From the NCBI GenBank assembly GCA_964468805.1, contig CAYXWM010000009.1, forward strand, positions 1-59,437: a stretch of DNA of 59,437 bases, in the 5' to 3' direction. The number at the start of each line of letters is the position of its first letter. Position 1 is the first letter of the stretch. This stretch comes from CAYXWM01 sp964468805 (GTDB lineage: Bacteria; Bacillota; Clostridia; Lachnospirales; WRBF01). Of this stretch, positions 27,278 through 35,109 are shown piece after piece. Under the pieces are notes generated by a model. It was given only the letters and a program-made list of their open reading frames with translations. It had not been told where the DNA came from and made no database searches. Both the position numbers and the translations under genes were made by a program.

Positions 27278-27335
27278 CATAAAGCATAACCACCGTATGA
27301 AGGTTCGTTTTTTATTAGGAAAATGGGGCTGAAAT

Positions 27336-28889
27336 ATGGAAAATTTACTGGAAGTCAGAGATGTGACAAAAATATATCCCGGCGGCGTTGTAGCCAACTA
27401 TAAAGTTAATTTTTCGGTACGAGAGGGTGAAATTCACGCCCTTGTGGGAGAAAACGGTGCCGGGAAGTCAACGTTAATGAAAATGTTGTTTGGCTTTGAG
27501 GATATGACAAGCGGAGAATTCTTTTATAAAGGCAAAAAAGTGCATTTTTCATCTTCCAAGGATGCAATAGAAAATGATATCGGTATGGTTCATCAGCATT
27601 TTATGCTTGTTCCTTCTTTTACCGTGGCTGAAAATTTGACCCTTGGAATCGAGGAGAATTTTTTAAACGTATTTATAAGCGAGAAAAAATGCCGACAGGC
27701 TACCATAGATATTGCAAAAAAGTATGGTTTTGACATTGACGTGGATAAAAAGGTGCGGGATATCAGCGTGGGTATGAAACAAAAACTGGAAATACTCAAA
27801 GTGCTGTACCGAGGTGCGAAATTGATTATTTTGGACGAGCCCACCGCTGTGTTAACGCCCCAGGAAACAAAGGAACTGTTTGAACAACTGCTGCTTTTGA
27901 AAAAAATGAAATACACTATTATCTTTATTTCTCATAAGCTTGATGAAGTTAAGTATCTGTGCGACAGATTGACAATTTTAAAACAAGGCAAAAGCATGGG
28001 TACCTATGACGTTAATCAGCTGACACAGTATGAAATTTCCGAATTGATGGTGGGCAGAGAAGTCAAGTTTGTTTATGACAAGCCCGAAAAAGAGTATGGA
28101 GACCCGGTTTTATCTGTAAAGGATATTGTTTATGTGGATAAGTTTGGGGTTTCAAAATTAAACGGTGTCAATTTTAGCCTTAGGGAAGGCGAGATTTTGG
28201 GTTTAGCCGGGGTAGAGGGTAACGGTCAGAGCGAAATCATCTCCATTATTACAGGAGACCTAAAGCAAGATAAGGGTACTGTAACGGCTTTTAACCAAGA
28301 TATAACCAAACTTAAAATCGTAGAGCGGCGTGAAAAAGGCCTGTCAAATGTACCGGAAGATCGTATGGAAGATGGCTGTGCTCAGACTTTAAGCGTAAGA
28401 GAAAATATGGTAACAGTCAATATTTCTGAATTTATAAAGAACAAATTCTTTTTGGATTTTAAGAAAATAAAGGATTACGCCAAGGATTTAATAAAAAAAT
28501 TCGACGTTTTATGTAAGAGTGATGACCAGGAAATTAAAAGACTTTCCGGCGGCAATATTCAAAAAGTAATTGTGGCAAGAGAATTTTCTTTAGACAAGCC
28601 CATCTTGATTATCAGTCAGCCTACACGAGGAATCGATGTTGGTTCTATAGAGTTTATACACAAAAAAATATTGGATAAAAGACAAGCCGGAATATCCATC
28701 TTGCTGTCATCTGCCGATTTGGCAGAATTAATGTCCCTATCAGATAGGATTTTGGTTTTCTATAAAGGCAAAGTTGTAGCTGATATTTCCGATGTAAAGA
28801 ATATTTCCGAAGCCGAACTGGGGCTTTATATGCTTGGTTTGAAAAAAGATAAAGAGTCTGAAACGGAGGGCGTCATGTATGCTCCATAG
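27336..28889 (+). CDS. nucleoside ABC transporter ATPase, two ABC domains
   Basis: 517 residues. First ABC domain: Walker A 'GENGAGKST' (38-46), signature-like 'SVGMKQ', Walker B 'LIILDEPTAVL'. Second domain: altered Walker A 'GVEGNGQSE', canonical signature 'LSGGNIQK' and 'LIISQPTRGID'. This asymmetric pattern is normal for RbsA/BMP-type importers. It hydrolyses ATP on the cytoplasmic side to drive uptake. Its end overlaps the first permease gene by 11 bp. Confidence 0.94.
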   Translation: MENLLEVRDVTKIYPGGVVANYKVNFSVREGEIHALVGENGAGKSTLMKMLFGFEDMTSGEFFYKGKKVHFSSSKDAIENDIGMVHQHFMLVPSFTVAENLTLGIEENFLNVFISEKKCRQATIDIAKKYGFDIDVDKKVRDISVGMKQKLEILKVLYRGAKLIILDEPTAVLTPQETKELFEQLLLLKKMKYTIIFISHKLDEVKYLCDRLTILKQGKSMGTYDVNQLTQYEISELMVGREVKFVYDKPEKEYGDPVLSVKDIVYVDKFGVSKLNGVNFSLREGEILGLAGVEGNGQSEIISIITGDLKQDKGTVTAFNQDITKLKIVERREKGLSNVPEDRMEDGCAQTLSVRENMVTVNISEFIKNKFFLDFKKIKDYAKDLIKKFDVLCKSDDQEIKRLSGGNIQKVIVAREFSLDKPILIISQPTRGIDVGSIEFIHKKILDKRQAGISILLSSADLAELMSLSDRILVFYKGKVVADISDVKNISEAELGLYMLGLKKDKESETEGVMYAP

Positions 28890-29958
28890 GATAAAAAACA
28901 AAATTGATACTTACTCTCTTCTCAGGGTCTTTTGTGCAATAATGATTGCCTATATATGCACAATCATTATAATATTTGTTTTCAGCAAAACGCCTTTAAC
29001 CGCCATGCATAAATTCTTCCTGGGTCCTCTTACTTCCAAACGAAACTTTTTCAACGTAGTGGAAACAGCGATACCCTTAGTATTTGCCGGGCTTTCCTTG
29101 AATGTTATTCAAAAAGGCGGCCTCACAAACTTAATTGCTGACGGTGCTTTGTATATGGGTGCGGTTATTGCTGCGGTTGTTGGAATTTCTTTCACATTAC
29201 CTACAGGAGTACATGCCGGTGTAGCCATTGCAATTTCAGCATTGGTCGGCGGAGTTATCACCCTAATTCCGGCAATCATTAAAAAATTTACCGGAGCTTG
29301 GGAAATGGTCGTTGCAATTATGCTAAACACTGTATTTTTCTACGTGGGACAGTTTATTATCAATAACGGCTTTTTGGACGAGGTTGCCGGTTATGCTTCT
29401 TATAAATTTCAAAAAACAGCAAAACTGGGAAGCCTTCTTGACGGAACCCAGATGCATTACGGCTTCATTATTATGATTGTGGTGTTTATCTTAGTCTACA
29501 TACTAATGGAGAAAACCACCTTTGGCTACGATTTGAAAATTGTGGGCATTAATCTCAGGTTTGCAAAAAATGCTGGCATAAACGTTTTCAAAGTCATAAT
29601 GATGTCTCAATTTATCGGGGGTTGTATTGCCGGTATGGGTGGTGCAGTTGAAGTGCTCGGTATTTATGACCGATTTTTATGGGTCAACCCGGTTTCGTTT
29701 GTATGGGATGCTATTTTAATTAATATCCTTGCAGGTGAAAAAACGGCAAACATTCCATTAACGGCATTTTTCTTCTCCTTTATCAGGGTAGGTGCAGGCA
29801 TCATGTCCAGAGGAACCGACTTAGATCAAGAAATTGTTGCTATCATACAAGGCATTATTATTTTTCTGGTATCGGCAGAGCGGTTTATGTATACATACAA
29901 AATTAAAAAAGAACAAAAAGCGGCACTCATGGAAAAGGATAAGATGCTTGCTACGTAA
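28879..29958 (+). CDS. nucleoside ABC transporter permease 1
   Basis: 359 residues with about ten hydrophobic segments. It belongs to the BPD_transp_2 family (BmpB/NupP, YufP-like); 'GGLTNLIADGALYMGAVIAA' and 'IGGCIAGMGGAVEVLG' are conserved helices lining the pore. Start overlaps the ATPase end, showing translational coupling. Pairs with the second permease 200 bp downstream to form the membrane pore. Confidence 0.92.
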   Translation: MLHRIKNKIDTYSLLRVFCAIMIAYICTIIIIFVFSKTPLTAMHKFFLGPLTSKRNFFNVVETAIPLVFAGLSLNVIQKGGLTNLIADGALYMGAVIAAVVGISFTLPTGVHAGVAIAISALVGGVITLIPAIIKKFTGAWEMVVAIMLNTVFFYVGQFIINNGFLDEVAGYASYKFQKTAKLGSLLDGTQMHYGFIIMIVVFILVYILMEKTTFGYDLKIVGINLRFAKNAGINVFKVIMMSQFIGGCIAGMGGAVEVLGIYDRFLWVNPVSFVWDAILINILAGEKTANIPLTAFFFSFIRVGAGIMSRGTDLDQEIVAIIQGIIIFLVSAERFMYTYKIKKEQKAALMEKDKMLAT

Positions 29959-29960
29959 CA

Positions 29961-30064
29961 TACTAATTCCAAATAAGATGAAGGACAAAAATAATCGTTT
30001 TCCCCTTGAACTGTTAGAAAAAAATCAATTATTTTTGTCCTCTGTTTAAAATGGAATCATTATA
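29961..30064 (+). repeat. repeat family A, copy 3 (inside transporter operon)
   Basis: Full-length copy with ends TACTAATTCCA and TGGAATCATTATA, and inner arms GGACAAAAATAATCG / CAATTATTTTTGTCC. It begins two bases after the permease 1 stop codon and adjoins family D copy 3. Confidence 0.82.
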
Positions 30065-30138
30065 CTATTTCGTCTATTTGCAATACATCAATATTTTCAA
30101 ATAAAACAATCCGGAACAATAAACATGGAAATAGTATA
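30061..30138. repeat. repeat family D, copy 3
   Basis: Perfect inverted ends TATACTATTTC (30061-30071) and GAAATAGTATA (30128-30138) around 56 bp. Abuts or shares TATA with family A copy 3. Confidence 0.65.
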
Positions 30139-30158
30139 AACACAGCAGGAGGTGCAAA

Positions 30159-31076
30159 ATGGAGTTATTAACTAATCCAAATTTCTGGTATGCAGTTATA
30201 AGAAGTATGACCCCTGTTCTTTTGGCGGCAATGGGTGCTTGTATAGCAAGAAAAGCCGGATTGATAAACCTGGCTCATGAAGGTGTTATGCTTATTTCAG
30301 CCCTGGCAGGCGTAATGGGCAGTGCTTACTCGGGTAGTTTGGTTGTGGGTATGTTATGCGGCGTGTTTTTCGCGGTGGCTATTGAGCTTCTGATGGCGTA
30401 TTTTACTCTGGTGTTGAAATCGGATATTGTTATTACAGGTGTTGCTATAAATCTGGCTGCAGCCGGCGGAACGGTGTTTGTCATGTACTCAGCCATACAA
30501 GACAGAGGTGTTACCGCAAAGCTTCAAAGCCTCTCTTTTCCAACCCTAGACCTTCCTTTTATAAAGGACCTGCCTATTATCGGAAAAGTGCTGTCCGGAC
30601 ATAATATACTGACTTACATAGCGTTTATTATGATTATAGTGGTATATATTTTCATTTACAAGACAACCTACGGCAAAAAAATAAGAGCTGTCGGGCAGAC
30701 TCCGGACGCTGCCGCATCAGTTGGTATCAATGTTGTTAAAGTTAAGACAGTTGCATTTTTTCTGTGTGGTGTTTTGGTTGCATTCGGCGGTATGTTTTTG
30801 TCCATGGGTTATATGACTATGTTTACGGCTAATATGACTGCAGGCAGAGGTTTTATTGCCTTGGCGGCAACCAATATGGCAGGAGGAAATCCCATAGGTG
30901 CATTTGCAGGAGCATTTATTTATGGATTTAGCTACTCCCTTGCTAACTATATGCAAAATGCAAATGTCTTGCCCTTAGAATTTATCATGGCTTTTCCGTA
31001 TTTGTTTATAGTCATTATATATGCACTGTTTAGCTTTATAGAGCGTGTGAGAAACAAAGAGGGTCAACCTTTCTGA
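30159..31076 (+). CDS. nucleoside ABC transporter permease 2
   Basis: 305 residues, eight to nine hydrophobic helices, BPD_transp_2 family (YufQ-like). 'ARKAGLINLAHEGVMLISAL' and 'TAGRGFIALAATNMAGG' are typical. AGGAGGTG lies upstream at about 30149. It completes the importer. The 200-bp gap from permease 1 is filled by two repeats. Confidence 0.92.
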   Translation: MELLTNPNFWYAVIRSMTPVLLAAMGACIARKAGLINLAHEGVMLISALAGVMGSAYSGSLVVGMLCGVFFAVAIELLMAYFTLVLKSDIVITGVAINLAAAGGTVFVMYSAIQDRGVTAKLQSLSFPTLDLPFIKDLPIIGKVLSGHNILTYIAFIMIIVVYIFIYKTTYGKKIRAVGQTPDAAASVGINVVKVKTVAFFLCGVLVAFGGMFLSMGYMTMFTANMTAGRGFIALAATNMAGGNPIGAFAGAFIYGFSYSLANYMQNANVLPLEFIMAFPYLFIVIIYALFSFIERVRNKEGQPF

Positions 31077-31110
31077 GGTATTTTTGAAACTTCAAAAAAG
31101 TTTGCTTATC

Positions 31111-31149
31111 TATACTGTTTTTTTATACATCTGATAAGAAATTTTATTG
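31111..31149. repeat. repeat family D, copy 4 (degenerate)
   Basis: TATACTGTTT, then TATACATCTGATAAGAAAT, matching the core of 19550-19671 and 25834-25871; the right end has decayed. Confidence 0.4.
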
Positions 31150-31273
31150 CACAGCGAATTACAGTCTGTTGACAATAGGAAACTTAACTTCATGGGAGAA
31201 CACAGTTTGCCCGAAAAGCTTAGTTTTGTGTAGAAATTTTTATGAATGAAAATAATTTTAAAATAGGTGTAGC

Positions 31274-31897
31274 ATGAACAAAACCGGATTTATTAAATCA
31301 CTTTGCTTTGGATTGGGACTTTTGCTAAATGCTTTTGGGATACGACTTATTGTTTTTGCTGCTTTAGGCACCTATCCAATCGATGGGGTTGCCGTTGCTC
31401 TCTACAATATATTCGGCTTATCAGTGGGAATATGGTTGAATATAGATTCTGTCATATTGGTTTTGGCGGCAGCATTTATCGCCGGAGAAAAGCCTAATTT
31501 ATACTGTTTCGCCGTTTCTGTATTATTTGGATTTTTGTATGATTTTTGGAGTATTGTCTTATTTGACAGTCTTTCGGCATTTACGTTCAGTATAGGCGTT
31601 AGAACGGCATTATTTGTTCTTGGAGCAGTTATTAATGCTGTTGGTGCTTCTATTTACTTGTGCCCGGGTTGGCCTGTCAGTGCATTGGATAATTTAATGC
31701 TGTCCGTAAAAAATAGGTTCAACCTTTCCTTTCAAAAAAGTCGTCTTTTAATGGAGGCATGCATAGCGGTAGTAGCCTTTGTATTGGGAGGACCTCTTGG
31801 CTTGGGAACATTGGTGTTGGTGCTGTTGTTTAGTTCGGCGTTGGAAGTAGTACATAAATTGATATTAAAAAAATACGCAGTTTTAATTGGGAGGTAA
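31274..31897 (+). CDS. YczE/YyaS/YitT-type membrane protein
   Basis: 207 residues with five to six membrane helices. 'GLGLLLNAFGIRLIVFAALG', 'IWLNIDSVILVLAA' and 'ASIYLCPGWPVSALDNLMLS' fit the YczE/YyaS/YitT family of unknown function. AGGTG lies upstream, and it ends two bases before deoC, so the two are coupled. In this operon it could be an accessory transporter or exporter, but nothing in the sequence proves this. Confidence 0.8.
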   Translation: MNKTGFIKSLCFGLGLLLNAFGIRLIVFAALGTYPIDGVAVALYNIFGLSVGIWLNIDSVILVLAAAFIAGEKPNLYCFAVSVLFGFLYDFWSIVLFDSLSAFTFSIGVRTALFVLGAVINAVGASIYLCPGWPVSALDNLMLSVKNRFNLSFQKSRLLMEACIAVVAFVLGGPLGLGTLVLVLLFSSALEVVHKLILKKYAVLIGR

Positions 31898-31899
31898 CG

Positions 31900-32583
31900 A
31901 TGACTAAATCTTCTATAGCTTCATTAATTGACCATACAATCTTAAAGGCAAATGCAAAAGAAGACGAGATTTTCCGGTTTTGCAAAGAGGCGGTAGAATA
32001 CGGTTTTGCGTCGGTCTGCGTGAACAGCTGCCATGTGCCGCTTGTAGTCAAGCTGCTTAGGGGTTCAAATGTAAAATCGTGTTGTGTTGTGGGATTTCCG
32101 CTTGGGGCTATGTCTTCAAATGCAAAAGCATACGAAACAAAACAAGCCGTTCAGGACGGCGTGGAAGAAATTGATATGGTAATTAACATCGGGGCACTTT
32201 TGGACGGAGATTACGAAAAGGTTAGAGAGGATATTAAAGCTGTCGTGGAAGCAGCACATCCGAAGGCTATTGTCAAAGTTATTATTGAAGCCTGCTTGTT
32301 AAATGATGAACAAAAAATAAGAGCCTGTGAATTAAGTGTGGAAGCAGGAGCGGATTTTGTTAAAACCTCCACGGGGTTCAGCACAGGCGGCGCAACCTTA
32401 GCCGATGTGGAACTTATGAAAAAGACAGTGGGTAACAAAGCACAAGTAAAAGCTTCCGGCGGAATAAAAACTTTTCAAAACGCCATGGAAATGATTAAAG
32501 CCGGGGCTGACAGAATCGGAACAAGCAGTGGCAAAATTATCGTGGGAGAGTATGAGGAGGGTGCCGGTGAATCAAGTTATTGA
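31900..32583 (+). CDS. deoC: deoxyribose-phosphate aldolase
   Basis: 227 residues, close to the bacterial family length. Schiff-base Lys155 is in 'ADFVKTSTGF', Asp92 in 'EEIDMVINIGAL' and Lys184 in 'VKASGGIK'. It cleaves 2-deoxyribose 5-phosphate to glyceraldehyde 3-phosphate and acetaldehyde, or a related aldol substrate. Its place after a nucleoside importer supports a role in nucleoside or deoxy-sugar degradation. No nucleoside phosphorylase or phosphopentomutase accompanies it, which is unusual for a classical deo operon. Confidence 0.94.
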   Translation: MTKSSIASLIDHTILKANAKEDEIFRFCKEAVEYGFASVCVNSCHVPLVVKLLRGSNVKSCCVVGFPLGAMSSNAKAYETKQAVQDGVEEIDMVINIGALLDGDYEKVREDIKAVVEAAHPKAIVKVIIEACLLNDEQKIRACELSVEAGADFVKTSTGFSTGGATLADVELMKKTVGNKAQVKASGGIKTFQNAMEMIKAGADRIGTSSGKIIVGEYEEGAGESSY

Positions 32584-33172
32584 TTGTATAAAAAAACGAA
32601 GAAGTTGCAAATCTTTTTCAAGACAAAACCTTAGAGAAGTAGATTTAAAAGCCATTTTAGAGTGTGCTACTTATGCCCCCAGTGCCGGTAACAGCCAAGA
32701 TTGGCATTTCATTGTCATTTCTAAAAAGGAAGCTTTAGACGAATTGAACGAACTGATAAAAACCGTCTATATATATTGTGCTGACGAAAAAATACACAAT
32801 CAGCCATTGTTAAGCACAACCGACAATGTAGAGGTCTTTCGTAAAATGGCACTTAACCCTAACTATAGCTTCTGTTATCATGCTCCGGTTCTGATTATTG
32901 TTTCGGGAAATAAGAATAACCCAAGCGTAATGGCGGACTGTTCCTGTGCCTTACAGAATATATTTTTAGCAGCATCCTCGCTGGGAGTGGCATCTTGTTG
33001 GATTGATCAGCCGGCATGGTTTTCCGATGAAAAAATTATTCATGACAAGCTTTTGTCCTATTCTATGCCGGAGAATAATGTAGTTTGCGGTTGTGCGGCT
33101 CTTGGATATGCAAAAGGAGAATTCCTTTACTTGAAAGAAAGAAAAAATATTCAGGTTTCGTTGATTCAATAA
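32567..33172 (+). CDS. nitroreductase-fold flavoprotein
   Basis: 201 residues from GTG 32567, with GGAGGG five bases upstream inside the end of deoC. It has 'IKKRRSCKSFSRQNL' (FMN-binding arginines), 'ATYAPSAGNSQDWHF' and 'AASSLGVASCWI', the usual motifs of FMN-dependent nitroreductases. It overlaps deoC by 17 bp. It could reduce an unsaturated or aldehyde intermediate of the pathway or be a detoxifying enzyme; the substrate is unknown. Last gene of the cluster; a terminator follows. Confidence 0.85.
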   Translation: MNQVIDCIKKRRSCKSFSRQNLREVDLKAILECATYAPSAGNSQDWHFIVISKKEALDELNELIKTVYIYCADEKIHNQPLLSTTDNVEVFRKMALNPNYSFCYHAPVLIIVSGNKNNPSVMADCSCALQNIFLAASSLGVASCWIDQPAWFSDEKIIHDKLLSYSMPENNVVCGCAALGYAKGEFLYLKERKNIQVSLIQ

Positions 33173-33227
33173 GTATATAGGATTTGTTTCTGCCTATGTG
33201 CTTGACATAGGTTATATATGCAATAAA

Positions 33228-33266
33228 AAAGACACTTCCGATATTTCACACAGAAGTGTCTTTCCT
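33228..33266 (+). terminator. rho-independent terminator of the catabolic operon
   Basis: AAAGACACTTC pairs perfectly with GAAGTGTCTTT across a 14-base loop. Just upstream is a perfect CCTATGT-gcttg-ACATAGG hairpin (about 33193-33211). Confidence 0.82.
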
Positions 33267-33378
33267 ACTTTTATGGGCTTTAAATCGCATAGGTATTACA
33301 TAGGTATAAAACAAAGAAACAAGTGAATATTAGTAGCTATTTAAAGAGGATTTATACTCACCTAAGGTGGTGAAGCTT

Positions 33379-33447
33379 ATGTCCACATTTGAAGACCTGA
33401 TACTAATGCCGGCTTTCGCATTGGTAGTCATCAAATTTATAACATAA
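33379..33447 (+). CDS. holin-like toxin peptide, degenerate copy
   Basis: 22 residues: MSTFEDLILMPAFALVVIKF plus Ile-Thr. The first 18 residues align with the second copy at 33549, and the DNA from GGTGAAGCTTATGTCCACAT onward is nearly identical. It has Pro11 in the membrane helix and has lost the charged tail (RDK). No strong promoter or self-pairing leader is visible. Probably a decayed duplicate of the toxin gene. Confidence 0.55.
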   Translation: MSTFEDLILMPAFALVVIKFIT

Positions 33448-33461
33448 TATAAAACTAACTA

Positions 33462-33490
33462 TTGTAAGATTATACAATATTATGTATAAT
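33462..33490 (+). promoter_or_regulatory. promoter for toxin mRNA, with overlapping palindrome
   Basis: TTGTAA, a 17-bp spacer, then TATAAT. Transcription should start at about 33497. A perfect inverted repeat TATTGTA / TACAATA (33460-33466, 33473-33479) overlaps the -35 box and could be an operator. Confidence 0.7.
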
Positions 33491-33496
33491 AAAAAT

Positions 33497-33521
33497 GCAC
33501 GGTTGCAGGCGGTTGGGCTTG
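33497..33521 (+). promoter_or_regulatory. toxin mRNA 5' end, complementary to its 3' end
   Basis: GCACGGTTG (33497-33505) is perfectly complementary to CAACCGTGC (33706-33714). GTTGGGCTTG (33512-33521) pairs with CAAGCCTAAC (33692-33701), one G-U. A competing partner for GCAGGCGGTT (33505-33514) is AACCGCCCTGC (33630-33640). The ribosome site is hidden separately: CTTCCTT (33523-33529) pairs with AAGGGGG (33534-33540). Confidence 0.65.
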
Positions 33522-33548
33522 ACTTCCTTAAAAAAGGGGGTGAAGCTT

Positions 33549-33623
33549 ATGTCCACATTTGAAGCCCTGATGCTAATGCTTACTTTTGCATTGGTAGTCA
33601 TTGCCATAATGCGTGACAAATGA
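33549..33623 (+). CDS. holin-like type I toxin peptide
   Basis: 24 residues: MSTFEALMLMLTFALVVIAI followed by Met-Arg-Asp-Lys. The short polar start, one hydrophobic helix and charged C-terminus are those of the 'putative holin-like toxin' family (PF16935) and resemble small type I membrane toxins of Firmicutes. The ribosome site AGGGGG lies eight bases upstream but can be sequestered in a hairpin (33523-33540). The mRNA runs from about 33497 to the terminator at 33718-33745. It would act in the cytoplasmic membrane when translated. Toxicity itself is inferred. Confidence 0.75.
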   Translation: MSTFEALMLMLTFALVVIAIMRDK

Positions 33624-33624
33624 T

Positions 33625-33746
33625 ACTTAAACCGCCCTGCAGCAACAGGTTTGCGGTATATAAATTCTTATTCATGAATACATATAAAGCGCAAGCCTAA
33701 CGAAACAACCGTGCTAAGAGAAGGGGGTATACCCCTTCTTTTATTA
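33625..33746 (-). ncRNA. candidate antisense antitoxin RNA
   Basis: A minus-strand promoter (33753-33780) would start an RNA at about 33746 that runs against the toxin mRNA 3' untranslated region. On the minus strand a hairpin (CCGC-aaa-CCTG-ttgctg-CAGG-GCGG, 33628-33656 region) followed by TTT could end it, giving about 120 nt. Overlapping 3' ends are the usual layout of txpA/ratA and bsrG/SR4 pairs. The terminator is weak, so the end is uncertain. Confidence 0.45.
33718..33745 (+). terminator. terminator of toxin mRNA
   Basis: AGAAGGGG pairs with CCCCTTCT across GTATA, followed by TTTATTATA. Confidence 0.82.
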
Positions 33747-33752
33747 TACCTA

Positions 33753-33780
33753 ATTATAACATAATCCCGGAAGAAATCAA
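33753..33780 (-). promoter_or_regulatory. opposing promoter for antisense RNA
   Basis: On the minus strand: TTGATT (33780-33775), a 16-bp spacer, then TATAAT (33758-33753). Confidence 0.55.
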
Positions 33781-34056
33781 CAGAAAATTTAAAAGCATAG
33801 TAATTTATGTCACCGGTTAACTAAGTATTTTTTTTCACATTATTATAAAAAAATATATGATTTTTGTAATTATTGGTGTATACTAAAGTCAGAATAAGTA
33901 ATATTGCTTATAATAATCGGCGATTTTAGGAGTATATTGTCGAAAACCAAAGACTGATAAGCAGACAGCATGATATACCCGGGATAAGACCGAATTTTAA
34001 AGGTATAGACCGGATTTCCAATCAGAAGATTTGACAAAATAAGGAGGAGTTTTTAC

Positions 34057-34386
34057 ATGGACTACGCTATAGAATACAAACCCGATGACAATAACAAAAG
34101 CTGGATGGTAAACGTTACAGGGGAAATCGACATATTTAACTCTGCTGATATGAAGGAACAATTGCTGAAGATTATTAACGAAAAAAATTATGACTTGGTA
34201 ATAGACTGCAAAAATCTTGAGTATATGGACTCCACAGCTCTTGGGGCATTAGTTGCCGTGTTAAAAAACGTCAAAGCTTACGGTGGTCATATCCGGTTGC
34301 GTCATACCAGACCCAATCTGTTAAAGTTGTTTAAGATAACCAATCTTGACAAAGTATTCATTATAGAGGGTGAATCAAATGAGTAA
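34057..34386 (+). CDS. STAS-domain anti-sigma factor antagonist (SpoIIAA/RsbV-like)
   Basis: 109 residues, typical for the family. STAS fold with the phosphorylation loop 'EYMDSTALGALVAV'; Ser59 is the expected phosphorylated residue. AAGGAGGAG lies upstream. In partner switching, the unphosphorylated form binds an RsbW-like kinase to free a sigma factor or other target; the PP2C phosphatase at 35528 would reactivate it. Overlaps the next gene by eight bases. Confidence 0.92.
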   Translation: MDYAIEYKPDDNNKSWMVNVTGEIDIFNSADMKEQLLKIINEKNYDLVIDCKNLEYMDSTALGALVAVLKNVKAYGGHIRLRHTRPNLLKLFKITNLDKVFIIEGESNE

Positions 34387-34801
34387 CCACGACAACGGCA
34401 ATCAGAATCCGGAAAACGAAAACATCCAATTAACCCTGCCGGTTAATGCATCCTATGTATCTGCGGCTAGGTTGACGGCTTCATCCATAGCCAATCGCAT
34501 GGGTTTTGATATAGACGAAATAGAGGATATTAAGGCGGCGGTATCCGAAGCCTGTACCTTTATTATCAAAAAAATACCCCACGGAAAAAGCCACAACTTT
34601 ACTTTGTTCTTTGAAATTACTCCCGGGGTATTAAATATCAAAATAACAGTAGACGCCGGCATAGATTTAAGCCTCTCCGAGGACGAAATGGGGCTGATAA
34701 TGATAAAAGCCCTCATGGACGAAATGGTTATAGACGACTCTCAAGAAAACAACCTCTGTATTAATATGACCAAAAGCCATAAAATAATAAGCTTTGAATA
34801 A
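34379..34801 (+). CDS. RsbW-like ATPase-fold protein with degenerate ATP site
   Basis: 140 residues from ATG 34379, with GAGGGTG seven bases upstream. It follows the GHKL/RsbW pattern ('IEDIKAAVSEACT'), but the N-box Asn expected after 'SEACT' is Phe61, and the usual D-x-G-x-G box reads 'DAGID' (92-96). It therefore probably cannot bind Mg-ATP or phosphorylate the STAS partner normally. It may be a pseudokinase that only binds partners. Translationally coupled to the STAS gene. Confidence 0.82.
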   Translation: MSNHDNGNQNPENENIQLTLPVNASYVSAARLTASSIANRMGFDIDEIEDIKAAVSEACTFIIKKIPHGKSHNFTLFFEITPGVLNIKITVDAGIDLSLSEDEMGLIMIKALMDEMVIDDSQENNLCINMTKSHKIISFE

Positions 34802-35109
34802 AGCTGAGTACTTTATCAACCCCGTTACAGGCAAAGTCTGAGTTAATCTGTAGAATATTATAAAGACTTTCCGCATAAGAATATTATTTGTACGGACCGG
34901 TTATGTATAATTTTTTATTTTACCGGGGACATGGGTTGTACCGTGACGTTTCTTACGGTAATAATACCTTAAAGGTAAAACGGTGCGGTCCGGTTTGCTC
35001 CCGGAGAATTATGAATATACGCCTACTGCCGATTCTCTTTATTAAACATAGCAATATTCTGTTGTTACCGGGTGTCGGTATATATTAATCCTCAGAGGAG
35101 GTGGGCAAA
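34802..35109. other. 308-bp gap with possible leader structure
   Basis: No gene. GGACCG (about 34896) can pair with CGGTCC (about 34988), and TACCTT-A-AAGGTA forms a small hairpin near 34967. There is no clear promoter. It separates the two halves of the partner-switching module. Confidence 0.35.

Noticed and set aside
32528..32566. Longer start for the nitroreductase-like protein
   Set aside because: The extra codons would cover its own GGAGGG ribosome site; GTG 32567 is correctly spaced and aligns with the family start.
22012..33172. Classical deo operon
   Set aside because: DeoC is present but purine/pyrimidine phosphorylase, cytidine deaminase and phosphopentomutase are all missing.
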